30,017 nt of DNA from Acanthaster planci. Lineage: Eukaryota > Echinodermata > Asteroidea > Valvatida > Acanthasteridae. Under the pieces are notes generated by a model that had not been told where the DNA came from, ran no database searches, and worked only from the letters and a program-made list of their open reading frames with translations. This document shows, piece by piece, positions 1 through 11,155 of this stretch (its first letter is position 1; each line of letters starts with the position of its first letter). The stretch spans positions 148,691 to 178,707 of the forward strand of contig NW_019091680.1 in assembly GCF_001949145.1 (NCBI RefSeq). The letters run 5' to 3'. The position numbers were made by a program, and so were the translations under genes.

Positions 1-452
1 TAGTATAAACTATTTGAGGGATTAAAATCCTGAACCCAGATCAGATTACAGAAATAATTTTTGAGAAAACCTTTGCTCATAAACCATCATAACTGTCATG
101 TACTGAAACAACACTTCATAAACAAGACGAAAGGACAGCAAAATGTCAAATTTTCTGATGAAATTTGGTGATGAAAAAGATTCCAGGCTCAGGTTTATTT
201 GCAAGAGCTCCTTTAAAATTGGAAAGGCTCAAAAGTGGCAAACAAACATTGAGTTTGCAGTGAAATTCGATATAAATATTCAGTTTACATGGACTTTAGT
301 ATAACACTGTATAGGGTCTTTAAGCAAGAAGTTAAAAACACGGCAAGAGTACTGCACATCAAGTTCCAATAAAGTCAGTCTAGGTGGTAAAAGCACTGAG
401 ATAAACAGTTGGTTTCATTGTCCTTTTGTGATCAACTCAAAGCTTGACTTAC

Positions 453-806
453 AAGGTTTCTCTGGCCTTCCATCAGCCAAGGGCCCCTGGGAGATGTCTC
501 CAATGACAACTGTCTTGGCCGAGTCTGGTCCCTGACCCCGGCAAGTGTAGACTCCCGCATCAGTGGCATTCTGGAAGTCTGTAATGAGCAGCACTGACAC
601 ACCCTCCACTGAGCTCACTGCTTGAATGCGAATCGAAAGATCCGACACTTGATCCAAAGAAAAATTACGTAGGGGAACCACCGAGCCATACAAATCCAGC
701 CATACAGGTTGAAATGTAGGGCGAGCAACGTAAACGCAGGGCACAGTTATGACAGTTGAACCACCAACACTCGATGAAATCACATCACTAATCGAAACCT
801 CATTTA
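453..806 (-). CDS. Gene A exon 11: Ig domain 6 (complete, single exon)
   Basis: This exon encodes one whole extracellular Ig-like domain of about 118 residues. The first Cys lies in a TVPCVYVA context, the core Trp in QPVWLDLYG, and the second Cys in the Tyr-corner motif DAGVYTC. The acceptor is CACAG|TAAATGAGG and the donor CCTT|GTAAGT, giving phase 1 at both ends. The leftover T of exon 10 plus TA gives Leu at the junction. It is nearly identical to exon 10: I count 9 nucleotide differences in 354, seven of which change the protein. The exon ends with a leftover T, so the gene continues beyond the left edge of the window. The role within the protein is unknown; tandem Ig domains usually form a spacer or an adhesion surface. 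Confidence 0.9.
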
Positions 807-1582
807 CTGTGGAAAGAAAAAGGAAATATAGAACAACATAAAAAAAATTAGAAAATGACTTGATAACAATTCTGAGTAACAATGCTTCTCTCTGGTTCTT
901 TATCCTGATTGGTGGAAACACAGTCATGTGGGGTTCACTAATAAAGGATTGTACATGAAATTTCTGTCAGCACAAACTACGTACATGTAGCTTGGATAAG
1001 AGTCGAAAGTATAACTCTTGGTCTAGGAATCCGACCACAACACACAAACATCCATTACTTGCAAATAATCAAAGCAATCAAAGTTACACAAAAGTTAAGA
1101 GCACTTTCCAAAAGAGTATTAAAACAAAGTATAAACTATTCGAGGGATTAAAAATCTTGAACCCAGATCAGATTCCAGAAATAATTTTTGAGAAAACCTT
1201 TCCTAATAAACCATCATAACAGTCATGTACTGAAACAACACTTCATAAACAAGACGAAAGGACAGCGAAATGTCACATTTTCTGATGAAATTTGGTGATG
1301 AAAAAGATTCCAGGCTCAGGTTTATTTGCGAGAGCTCCTTTAAAATTGGAAAGGCTAAAAAGTGGCAAACAAACAACATTGAGTTTGCCGTGAAATTCGA
1401 TATAAATATTCAGTTTACATGGACTTTAGTATAACACTGTATAGGGTCTTTAAGCAAGAAGTTAAAAACACGGCAAGAGTACTGCACATCAAGTTCTAAT
1501 AAAGTCAATCTAGGTGGTAAAAGCACTCAGGTAAATGGATGGTTTCATTGTCCTTTTGTGATCATCACAAAGCTTGACTTAC

Positions 1583-1936
1583 AAGGTTTCTCTGGCCTTC
1601 CATCAGCCAAGGGCCCCTGGGAGATGTCTCCAATGACAACTGTCTTGGCCGAGTCTGGTCCCTGACCCTGGCAAGTGTAGACTCCCGCATCAGTGGCATC
1701 CTGGAAGTCTGTAATGAGCAGCACTGACACACCCTCCACTGAGCTCACTGCTTGAATGCGAATCGTAAGATCTGACTCTTGATCCACAGAAATATTACGT
1801 AGGGGAACCACCGAGCCATACAAATCCAGCCACACAGGTTGAAATGTAGGGCGAGCAACGTAAACGCAGGGCACAGTTATGACAGTTGAACCACCAACAC
1901 TCGATGAAATCACATCACTAATCAAAACCTCATTTA
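1583..1936 (-). CDS. Gene A exon 10: Ig domain 5 (complete, single exon)
   Basis: This exon encodes a complete Ig-like domain with Cys in TVPCVYVA, Trp in QPVWLDLYG and DAGVYTC around the second Cys. The acceptor follows a long T-run (TTTACAG|TAAATGAGG) and the donor is CCTT|GTAAGTC. It starts with two bases and leaves one, so it is a symmetric 1-1 cassette that can be gained or lost without breaking the frame. It is the near-identical partner of exon 11, and the flanking intron sequence was copied with it (offset about 1.13 kb). Its C-terminal tail (ADGRPEKP) differs from that of Ig3 and Ig4 (QMPPSG), so Ig5 and Ig6 form one pair and Ig3 and Ig4 another. Confidence 0.9.
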
Positions 1937-3856
1937 CTGTAAAAAAAAAAAGGGAAATATAGAACAAGAGAAAAAAATTAGTTGATAACAATACAGTGCA
2001 CACTGCTTCTCTCTGGCTCTTTATCCTAATTGGCGGAAATACAGTCATGTGGGGTTCACTAATAAAGGCTTGTGCATGAAATTTCCATCAGCGTGAACTA
2101 CGTGTACGTAGCTTGGATGCGAGTCAAAAGTAAAACTGTTTGGGCTAGGAATCCGACGACAGCACACAAACGTCCATTATTTGCAAATAATCACAGTAAT
2201 CAAAGTTACGCAAAAGATGAAAGCAGTATCCAAGAGAATAAAAAAAAATTGAAACTCTTCCAAGAATTGTGATACAAATGGAGCTTTGGCAAAGAAAAGC
2301 AGTTTATACACACCAAATACTGATGGCTATATTATCGACAGTTCCAAATATCAATGGAACAGATTCCGAAAACATCCGCCTTTTTCAGAATTTTTCAGAA
2401 GGGGGAATTCTCCCCACTTAAGTCACATGACCAGGTGGCCGCTGGACCTCAAGATTTCTGGAAATAGTTGGTACATGTATCTTTGGGTCTGGGTACCTGA
2501 CCATGATAAACAGAGCATGAAGATGGGTAAAGAAACATCACACACTGAGGAATGGATGATCCCAAACCTGCTATCAAAATTTTTTACAAAGATACAGCTG
2601 TGTGTGTTGGTCCCTTTGATACATAAATATGACATTTTTAAGAAACACAGAAATATGAGGAGTTGAACTAAAGGGTTAAAGACTTCATTCATGAGTCGGC
2701 CCTATTGAAATAAAAAATAAACTTGCTTTTATTCAGCGTAGATTTCAACCATGAAAGCAACAAATGATGTTTCAAAACAATTACAAACCTGTCTTGTGAT
2801 AAATTACCAACTGGACTGGTCCTTATTATGTGAGGGACTGGTAGCTAGCTGCAGTTTAACGTGTGCGATTAGCCCTGTCACTTTTGCTTGAATATTTAAG
2901 TTTTGTCAGGTCAATAAGAATGCTTTAGCATGAAATACGTTTCTGCAGGGAGGCGAATAAAACAAAAGTACATGTACCTATCCTTGCTAAGCCTCTGCTG
3001 ATCACAGTATGGTAATTTATTTTTCAATGATTCTCATCGATAAATCATTTTATGGCAATTTATTTCACATCAGTGGTTATTGTGTTAAATTTTAGAGAAA
3101 TGAAAAATTTATGGTGAAGTAATTTTCAGTAACGCAAAAGAAAAAGCAAAATATGCTACATGTATGTATCAATTCCTACTTGATTTGTGCATTGAGCCGG
3201 CATCATTTCCTTATTTACATACAAGCGGCAGGATTCTGCCAGATTCATCCCTGGTACTAGTCCCTACATTCACAAGACATCGGTAAGACGTCTGTATGGA
3301 AACTACGTACGGGATGGAAACCAGTCTGATTACCTATGTGCCTTTCGGTAGTGCTTACCTAGATCTTTAGCTAGATTTACATCATGCAAAAATAATGAAA
3401 CAGAGGCTTAGAATGCGAGTTGATCGTAACACAGTCTATTCCACCTTATCAACAGTTTACAATTTCTGAAACAGATAAGGCGAGGAAACATCAACAAAAA
3501 GGCCTAGAAGGGCCATACTGCATGATTTCTGAAGGGCAGTAAATACATGTACTTGTATAGCCACAAAAGTTTGAGGTGCACCGTAAATTAAAAAAAGTCT
3601 ATCTGTATTTCACTCATGAAACTTCACATGTAATCGCAATTAAAGCATAAATACACTTACATGACATCCTTAGTTAAATTGAGCAATAATTTACGGGCAA
3701 TGTTAAAATCGTGAAAAAATACACATAGCCACAATTTGCGCAAAATGAGAACTTCTGCTGTTCAACAAGAAACAAAAACAATGACAAATTACAGGGTCAA
3801 ACTGTTTGAATTGCTATTTGTTGAAGAACTCGACTGAGAACATTGTTTCAACTTAC

Positions 3857-4213
3857 CACCAGAAGGGGGCATTTGGCTGGTGGCGAGTGGCCCTCGGGAG
3901 ATGTCTCCAATGACCACTGTCTTGGCCGAGTCTGGTCCCTGACCCTGGCAAGTGTAGACTCCAGCATCAGTGGCATCCTTGAAGTCTGTTATCAATAGTG
4001 TTGTGACACTCTCTGATGAATTCACCGCTTGAATGCGTATGGAAAGATCTGGTCCTTTATCTGAAGAAAAACTATGCTGGGGAACCACTGAGCCATACAA
4101 ATCCAGCCAGACGGGTTGAAATACAGGGTAAGCAATGTAAATGCATGCCACAGCTACGAAAGTTGAACCACCAACACTTGTTGAGACCACATCACTAATC
4201 AAAATCTCATTTA
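3857..4213 (-). CDS. Gene A exon 9: Ig domain 4 (complete, single exon)
   Basis: This exon encodes a complete Ig-like domain of about 119 residues. The first Cys is in AVACIYIA, followed by QPVWLDLYG and DAGVYTC. It ends with GPLATSQMPPSG before the donor TCTGGTG|GTAAGT. The acceptor is CCCTCATCAG|TAAATGAG and both ends are phase 1. It has the same length (357 nt) as exon 8, and the surrounding introns of the two are also similar over about 2.2 kb, so the pair arose by segmental duplication. The sequence upstream of its acceptor (4214-4540) also resembles that upstream of exon 10, linking the two duplicated pairs. Confidence 0.9.
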
Positions 4214-6098
4214 CTGATGAGGGAAGAAAAAAAGGGAGATATAAAACAAGGGGAAAAAATTTACAAAATGAATTGATAATAATACAGATGAACACTGCTT
4301 CTCTCTGGCTCTTTATCCTGATTGGCTGAAATACAGTCATGTGGGGTTCACTAAGAAAGGCTTGTGCATGATATTTCCATCAGCGTGAACTATGTACATG
4401 TGCGTAGCTTGGATGCGAGTCAAAAGCCGACCTTTTGGTCTGGGAATCCGACGACAGCACACAAACGTCCATTATGATTTGCAAATAATCAAAGTAATCA
4501 AAGTTACGCAAAAGATGAAAGCACTATCCCAGAGAATAATATACACACCAAATATTGATGGATATATTATCAACAGTTCCCAATATCAATGGAAGGGATT
4601 CCAGAATTTCTGCTTCTTTCAGAACTTTTTAGAAGGAATCTTCCCACTTAAGTCACATGACCAGGTGGCCGCTGGGCCTCAAGATTTCTGGAAATAGTTG
4701 GTACATGTATCTTTGGGTCTGGGTACCTGACCATGATAAACAGAGCATGAAGATGGGTAAAGCAAACATCACACACTGAGGAATGGATGATCCCAAACCT
4801 GCTATCAAAAATTTTTACAAAGAGATATACAGCTGTGTGTGTCGGTCACCTGGATACATAAATATGACATTTTTAAGAAACACAGAAATATGAACAATCG
4901 AACAAAAGGGCTAAAGATATCATCAGTTGACCCTATTGAAATAAAAAGTGAGCTTGCTTTAGTAACTCAATTACATGTACTGTACTCCGGATTTCACAAA
5001 TGAAAGCAACATATGATGTTTCAAAACAATTACAAACATGTCTTCTGATGAATTACCTATTGGACTGGTACCCATCCCTATTATATAGGGACTGGTAGCT
5101 AACCGCGGTTTAACGTGTGCGATTAGCCCTGTAACTTTGGATGCTTGAATATTTTATGTTTTGTAAGGTCAATAGCAATGCTTTAGCAGGAAATATATTT
5201 CAGCTGGGGAGGTGAATAAAACATAAAAACATGTACCTATCCTTGCCAAGCCTCTGTTGATCACAGTTTGGTAATTTATTTTTCACTGATTATCATCGAT
5301 AAATCGTTTTAATGCAATTTATTTCAAATCAGTGATTATTGTTTTAATTTTAGATAAATGAAAAATTTACAGTGAAGTTATTTTCGGCAATGAGAAAAAG
5401 CAAAATATGTTACAATGTATCAGTTCCCGCTTGATTTGTGCATTGAGAGGGCATCATTACCTTATTTACGTACAACCGGCAGGATTCTGCCAGATTCACC
5501 CCTGGTACAAGTCCCTACATTCACAAGACATCGGTAAGATGTCTGTATGGAGACTACGTACGGGATGGAAACCAGTCTAATTACCTATGTGCCTTTCGGT
5601 AGTGCTTACCTAGATCTTTAGCTTACATCATGCAAAAATAATGAAACAGAGGCTTGGAATGTGAGTGGATCGTAGCACAGTCTATTCCAACTTATCAACA
5701 CTTTACAATTTCTGAAACAGATAAGGCGAGGAAACATCAACAAAAAGGCCTAGAAGGGCCATACTGCATGATTTCTAAAGTGTATACCATATATGAAACA
5801 GTAGCCACAAAAGTTCGGGGTGCACCATGGATTAAAATGTTTATCTGTATCTAACTCATGAAACTTCAAATGTAATCCGGGCAATTAAGGAATAAATACA
5901 CTTACATGACATCCTTAGTTAAATTGAGCAATAATTTACAGGCATTGTTAAAATGGTGAAAAAGGCATGTTTCCCGATTTTGCACAAAATGAGAACTTCT
6001 GCTGTTTCAACATGAAACAAAACCAACAAATTACAGGGTCAAACTGTCTGAATTGCTATTTGTTGTAGAACTCGACTGAGAAGATTGTTTCAACTTAC

Positions 6099-6455
6099 CA
6101 CCAGAAGGGGGCATTTGGTTAGTGGCGAGTGGTCCCCGGGAAATGTCTCCAATGCTCACTGTTTTGGCTGAGTCTGGCCCCTGACCCTGGCAAGTATAGA
6201 CTCCGGCATGAATGGCATCCTGGAAGTCCGTTATGACAAGAGTCGTGATACTGTCCGTAGTGTTCACTGCTTTGATGTTAGTCGAAAAATCTGGCGTCTG
6301 ATCCAAAGGAAAACTACCAGGGGGAACCTCTGAGCCGTACAAATCCAGCCAGATGGGTTGAAATGCAGGGCGAGAGTTGTAAGCGCATGCCACAACAATG
6401 AAAGGCACACCATTCATATCCATTGCATGCACATCACCAATCACAACCTCATTTG
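6099..6455 (-). CDS. Gene A exon 8: Ig domain 3 (complete, single exon)
   Basis: This exon encodes a complete Ig-like domain. The first Cys is in VVACAYNS, the core Trp in QPIWLDLYG and the second Cys in AGVYTC. The acceptor is CTCTCCTCAG|CAAATGAGG and the donor TCTGGTG|GTAAGT. The leftover T of exon 7 plus CA gives Ser, so the frame joins cleanly across the 2.6-kb intron that holds the LINE. It is the most divergent of the four single-exon Ig domains. The conserved Asp of the DxGxYxC corner is His here (DAIHAGVYTC), which removes the usual Asp-Arg salt bridge of the fold. Potential N-glycosylation is seen at NTTD. Confidence 0.88.
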
Positions 6456-6619
6456 CTGAGGAGAGAAAAGGAGAAATAGAAGTCATTCAAACATATATAA
6501 AATTGGGTGTATTGCAGGTAAGCACAAATTGAAAGTCAGTGAATGATGAGAGCCAATGCTGGCTTTAGTTTTACTTGTTAAGTACATGTAGTTCTGTGTT
6601 CTTGTTTCTTTCTTGGCAG

Positions 6620-7231
6620 CGTGAGTGGCTAGTGTGTAAAGCATTTGTATTTCACAGACCAATATTGCTCCTTTGGTCCTCCCGAAGAGCTTTCTGTTGG
6701 CTAGCCTTGACCCAAACATTGATCTCCAACTTCCAGATAAGCAGGCTGGCTTCTGCTGTGGGCACTGTAACATCGACCAAATCATTGCCGACAAATGACA
6801 TTGAGGTCGGCTTTGAGAAGGGGCACAAGGCAGGTGCAATCTTGGTGGACCTCACCACGGCTCATGATGCGGTGTGGCATCAAGGCAAGTTCCTTCGGAC
6901 TCTCCTGTCTAGTCAGTTCATTTCCTCACAAACATACTTGCCAACCGTAGCTTTGCCCTGAAGACTAGTGACGGACAATCTAATTGTCCGCAGCGCCTGC
7001 GAAACGGAGTTCCCCAAGGCTCAGTTTTGGCACCAATGCTCTTCAACATACATCAGTGACCTACCAATCACAACCTCACAACAGTATGGGTATGCTAATG
7101 ATCTAGCCTTCCCATACACATATAAGAGCTGGACAAGCATAGAGCATGTGCTAACAGACATGGAGCTTATTGTACCTAAAAACATAGAGGCTCCAGCTCA
7201 GTGTTACCAATCCACCACAACACCTTCTATC
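6620..7231 (+). mobile_element. Degenerate non-LTR retrotransposon (LINE), reverse transcriptase part
   Basis: Fragments of a LINE reverse transcriptase lie antisense to gene A in its intron. They include GFEKGHKAGAILVDLTTAHDAVW, split by damage, which matches the D-L-x-x-A-x-D-x-V-W block of the palm domain; RNGVPQGSVLAPMLFN near 7000-7045; and ISDLPITTSQQYGYANDLAF near 7050-7110. The catalytic YADD is YAND, and several frameshifts and stops break the frame. The family is jockey/CR1-like by these motifs. The 5' limit is uncertain. The copy is inactive. Confidence 0.8.
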
Positions 7232-7235
7232 TTAA

Positions 7236-7805
7236 CCACTTCATGCCGGGGTTAGTTATCAATGTTGATGAAGCTGGGCTGGGATAATTATTATTTTTTC
7301 TGTTTTCAAATTTCTTCAAAAATTCATAGTTTTATTTAACGGACGTTTATACTCACATGAAGTAATCTTTAGGCACTACTCTAAGTTGGCAGGTGACCTT
7401 CATTGACGCCCAAGTGTTTCAGCCAGGCCTGCAGCCTTGTAAAAAGAGCCCAGATTGTGCGGTGTTATATAACTTTCTTTTGTTCACGAACCTGGCTTAG
7501 TGCACTGCTGACCTCTTTTCAATAGGGGCCAGATTAGCACGCAGCGGTGCTGTGTGGCTCATCTCTGCGGTGGTGGAGCGCTTTTGTCCCCGGTGATAAT
7601 CCGCTCGCCCTGGTAAACGATTTCAAAACAAGGCTGGATTATCTCCACTTTCGAGAGTGAAAATGTCAGTAATGCCCAGCAGCCTGGTCTTTTGTTCCGA
7701 GTACGGTCTTTTGTTACAGGGCTCTGTTCCCTTTGTCCGAGTTCGGAGACCCGGCCACGAATATAGGCCTATGGCTCCGGTACCGGAGTCCCTGGCGGCA
7801 AGTGG
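7236..7805. mobile_element. Non-autonomous piggyBac-like DNA element nested in the LINE
   Basis: A 570-bp segment is bounded by TTAA at 7232-7235 and 7806-7809. Its ends are imperfect inverted repeats: CCACTTCATGCCGGGG on the left, and CCACTTGCCGCCAGGG when the right end is read on the other strand. TTAA target duplication is the hallmark of piggyBac elements. Taking the segment out with one TTAA brings the two LINE reading frames back into register, which proves it is an insertion. No transposase is encoded. Confidence 0.82.
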
Positions 7806-8690
7806 TTAAGGAAGCGAACTGGCAGTTAACCGTTACCATCAATGCGGCACCCTTGCCCTGCACTTGCTGCCCATCCAACATATCTTGGTGTGAAACTGCC
7901 AACTGGACTGTCAACTGACCCACAGACAACACCTCCTAGTTTAGCTGGCACGTAACAACCTCCTACACCATCTGGCGGGTACATCTTGGGGAGCGAAGAC
8001 TTCTATTCCCCGCACAGGAGCATTGGCCACTGTGTACAACGCAGATGAACACTTCACCCAGGCATGGTGCCGCAGTGCTCATGTTAGCAAGCTAGACCGT
8101 GCACTCGATGACACTGGCGGCTCATCACTGGATGGCTTCACCCCACAACCACTGATCTCTCATCAGTCCTGGCAGGAGTAGCTTCCCCAAAGCTACGCAG
8201 AGAAAAGCTTACTGATAAATTGGTATGTACCTATGTAAATGCATGCAGTAATGTTAGTAACCCATTGCCGCATGTGATTGAAGACTGCATATACCTTGAC
8301 TGCCAACGCCTGCCTTCATGGCATCTTTTTCTCTAGCCATGCAACTGCCCTTTGCTATTCCAACTTATATCTGCTGGATGATTTGAAGAGCTAGCACTTG
8401 GAAAGACTCCATGACCTGCTCAGATCACATACAGCCCACACACCAAGGCCCCAGCCAGTTCAAAACTGCCTCGAAAGGAGTGGTAACACTTAATTGACTA
8501 CGTACAGGTGTTGCTCGCTTCAACTTGAGCTTGTATGATTGAGGACTACACCCATCAGCAGCCTGTCTGTGGGGAAGCTGGGCAGACAGAACGTCATGTT
8601 CTTTAAGAATGTCCTGTTCTCTTGCCCCTGATGAAGGATTTGACCTCTCCACTCCAACTACATGTATAATCCCTCGTCCCATTGGCTGAA
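7806..8690 (+). mobile_element. Degenerate LINE, C-terminal part after the nested insertion
   Basis: The LINE resumes at KEANWQLTVTINAAPLP, then shows CTPVWC-like and RSAHVSKLDRALDDT-like segments (about 8010-8120) and VLAGVASPKLRREKLTDKL-like sequence near 8165-8222. Near 8560-8640 there are remains of the zinc-knuckle end, TERHVL followed by ECPVL. Stops and frameshifts are frequent. These features are typical of the C-terminal part of jockey/CR1-type ORF2 proteins. The stretch 8690-9057 shows nothing I recognise. Confidence 0.7.
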
Positions 8691-9057
8691 GCAAATGGAA
8701 GGAATTGCCTGATCAGTTGCTACCCACACGAAAGAAGAAGCATTCGCCCCCATCACTGTGGTCCTGTTTTTAATTCCCATCCTGGGCCTTATTTAAGTAG
8801 AGTTGCTCGTTGGTTGTCTCTTGTGTTGCGAGGATTTCTCTTCCCATGGACACTCACTATCGCTGGCTGTTCTCCGTGGGGAGACGTGGGTCAATTGGTG
8901 GCTGCCTGAAATGTTCTTGCCTTGAGCCCAACCGCCATAGTTTAATGTCTCACCACACAGCACATCTGAACAAATATGTAAGTGTATGGAATCTTTGCTT
9001 TACAAATGAATAAATTACACATCGATTATTCATAAACAAAGTAATAAAAGAACATAC

Positions 9058-9228
9058 AGGAAGGATTGGGCTGATGGATGCTGTCAAGGGTGATAGACCT
9101 GGAGTAAGACTCGCCATCACTGCAGGTGTAGATGCCGGCATCTTGCGAATCGACAAAATCATTAATGATCAGGCGCAGAACATTACTGCCTTCCGATTCC
9201 ACCGTGACGCGGGCTGACTCTGGAGTTA
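9058..9228 (-). CDS. Gene A exon 7: C-terminal half of Ig domain 2
   Basis: This exon encodes the second half of an Ig-like domain, including DSQDAGIYTCSDGES, which carries the Tyr corner and the second Cys. The N-terminal half is exon 6. I chose the acceptor GGCCACAG|TAACTCCAG because it is the first AG after the T-rich tract. The next AG, nine bases further on (start 9219), is also in phase and would drop three residues. The donor is CCTTCCT|GTATGT, leaving one base that joins exon 8 as Ser. The next exon begins directly with Ig3, so Ig2 and Ig3 are adjacent with a short linker ending near NPS. Confidence 0.82.
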
Positions 9229-9874
9229 CTGTGGCCAAACAATAGAAAAATGAACTTGTTGGCTTTTCCGCAAAAATCAGAAAATGTACCCATCATCATA
9301 AGTATGTCATGATGACATTATCAGTTTTCGTGTCATTTTTAAGATGTCTTTTCTTAGCAATTCAATACGTTAAGAACTGAACCCTCGGTGTGGATGATTT
9401 ATACACAGAGATTCCAGAGAAGACAGAATTCCCATTTAAGATGACACAATGTGAAGTACAGAGAGATTTATAACATCATGCAATAGCTCATCACACAATC
9501 TTGTCAACTGTACGTCGGCACAGTGAGCTTCAATTATGCACAAACATGTGAGTAAAGTGACTTACCCAAGGTCACACCATGTAACCAACTCCTTCCGCTG
9601 ATCCTATGATTGGAAGCTACTACATGCCCTAACCCTTAGGTCACAAGTCCCAAGATTTGTTAGTAGACAGTACCAGAGTTGCCCTAACGAACAAGAGTTT
9701 TTGTCTTGCTGCAACACAATGCATTTTTTTTGATTGGGTGGTTACAACTTCTAGGCTTCTAGTCCATGCGGTACAGGGTAACTTCTATAAAGTTAGAGCA
9801 CCCCAGAAGGCTCATGTCTTTTGTGAATTAACCCTGTATTGCATGTGATGCACTAAGGGCAGCATTTTGCTCAC
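9229..9874. other. Gene A intron 6
   Basis: The intron splits Ig2 between exons 6 and 7. It starts with GTGAGC at 9874 and ends at AG 9229-9230. No further gene or repeat is recognised. Confidence 0.75.
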
Positions 9875-10003
9875 CACCAGCGTACAGCTTAGTTGAGTTC
9901 GGCGTGATCCAGGCCGACCAGAACTTGGAGGCATGATGACAAATCACCTCCACTCTTTTTCCTGTTGCTGTGTCAAGAACTGTCGCTGGACCAATCTTGA
10001 TTC
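9875..10003 (-). CDS. Gene A exon 6: N-terminal half of Ig domain 2
   Basis: This is a short exon of 42 codons plus partial codons. It encodes the first half of an Ig-like domain, with the first Cys in VEVICHHAS and the core Trp in FWSAWITPNS, where NST is also a potential glycosylation site. The acceptor is CTGATCAG|GAATCAAG, and G plus GA gives Gly with exon 5. The donor is GCTGGTG|GTGAGC. Recognition rests on the Cys-x(n)-Trp pattern, the exact phase fit on both sides and the position before exon 7. The Cys-to-Trp spacing is shorter than in Ig3-Ig6. Confidence 0.75.
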
Positions 10004-10804
10004 CTGATCAGGATGATGGCAAAGAAATGGAATAAAAATAGAATGATGCCGACTAGAAAATTCTAGTTCCATCTGGAGTCTCAAGGAGACCATTTTGTGA
10101 GGTGGTTACATTCATATCATAAAACATGCAGTTTTAAATAAAATTGCCGTCAGTCTGTCTTGTTTTCAATATTGTAACAAAATCCCTAGATGACTAAACA
10201 ATGCTCACTTGCATGATAAAAACCTAAATGCTCGTAAATTTCAGAAGCATTTTTCATTCATTTTGGCATGACTCACAGGAGGGATTTCACATTTTTTAAT
10301 CAACATATACTGTATGCACCGTACATGTAATGTAAACTGTACTTTCTTGATCACATTGGTGGATATTAAAAAATACGAGAGACTCCATCTACAGGTAAAA
10401 TGCGCAGAAATGAAAACGTCCCAAACTGTGTGGTAACATTCCTGGGCATAGGTGGAGCATGTGCTGTCTGTTTTTAGGAGCAAATCTGGAAGAAAATTCA
10501 AGACAGTTGAATAAAAGTAAATGCATCTTCTCTGCAATGGTATGTTTTCTCTAAGTTTGCATGCGGTATCCAAATGATCGGCGTTATCACATATATTGAC
10601 CTTGAGGTGCACAATGAAAGATTCTTACTGTCTGTTTATGGCGACAAAGCCGTGTCCAAATTGCTTGGCTGCGGCTTGAAATTATACAGGACAGCAGAGG
10701 AAGTGGATGCAGCCGTAACTACGGACCCAGAAACAATTTCAAGCTTCAGTCAAGTGATTTGAACATGGCATTTCTTCAAATCTATTCTGGTGAGGAGTTC
10801 ATAC
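10004..10804. other. Gene A intron 5
   Basis: The intron lies between CRD-B and Ig2. It is AT-rich; both strands have open frames of up to 123 codons but none shows a domain, splice-consistent phase or protein-like composition. Confidence 0.7.
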
Positions 10805-11155
10805 CATTGTAGCAATCACCGTCAGCCTGGTACACCAACTCCTCGCAGGGTAAGGGTGCGATTCCGGCATCTCTGATTATGTCCGCACACTCCGCCCCGA
10901 CCTGCTCGCACAAATCACGGCAGAGAGCGGGCTTGGCCTCCCGGCTGGTGTTGCAGGGCGACAGGTAAGTGGAGCAGAGTGCCACGCTCAGGTAGCGAGA
11001 GCAGCCTGACCGGGCCACCTCGCCATAGCGTTCCAGCTTGTGCCGGATTTCCTCCTGCGTGGCCATGCCGTAGGCGTTGGGTAGCTGAATCTCGGCATAG
11101 TTGATGCTGCTCTGGCACCACCAGGAACCCTGGATGGGCTCGCAAGTCGTCGGGT
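10805..11155 (-). CDS. Gene A exon 5: Frizzled-type cysteine-rich domain CRD-B
   Basis: This exon encodes a complete Frizzled-type CRD (Fz domain) with all ten expected cysteines. The landmarks are TTCEPIQ (Cys1), WWC (Cys2), an INYAEIQLPNAYG stretch matching the usual I-Y-x-T-x-x-P-N region, SGCSRYL, ALCSTYLSPC, LCRDLCEQVGAEC, LPCEEL and GDCYN. The family binds Wnt lipid and protein surfaces in Frizzled, sFRP, ROR and MuSK; binding by this protein is inferred only. The acceptor is TGCTTAG|ACCCG and the donor TACAATG|GTATGA, phase 1 at both ends. Unlike the CRDs of the divergent neighbour gene, the whole domain is in one exon. Confidence 0.92.

Larger units (their letters stand above)
1..2270. 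repeat. Tandem segmental duplication, unit about 1.13 kb (two copies)
   Basis: Sequence 1-1127 is repeated at about 1128-2270, with offsets of 1126 to 1130 because of small indels. Exons 10 and 11 and their flanking introns are both included: for example the AGTATAAACTATT stretch at 2 and 1128, and the whole exon block at 453 and 1583. The copy is nearly identical in exons and introns, so the event is recent. Confidence 0.9.
2290..6480. repeat. Tandem segmental duplication, unit about 2.24 kb (two copies)
   Basis: Sequence 2290-4540 matches 4541-6480 over long intron stretches. Examples are the CCAAATA(C/T)TGATGG region at 2313 and 4549, the GTACATGTATCTTTGGGTCT block near 2471 and 4701, and the stretch around 3420 and 5650. 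It contains exons 9 and 8. Divergence is higher than in the 1.13-kb pair, so this duplication is older. The introns here (1937-3856 and 4214-6098) contain nothing else I recognise. Confidence 0.85.

Noticed and set aside
6483-6858. Minus-strand frames over the LINE region
   Set aside because: They are antisense shadows of the LINE reverse transcriptase, which is recognised on the plus strand.
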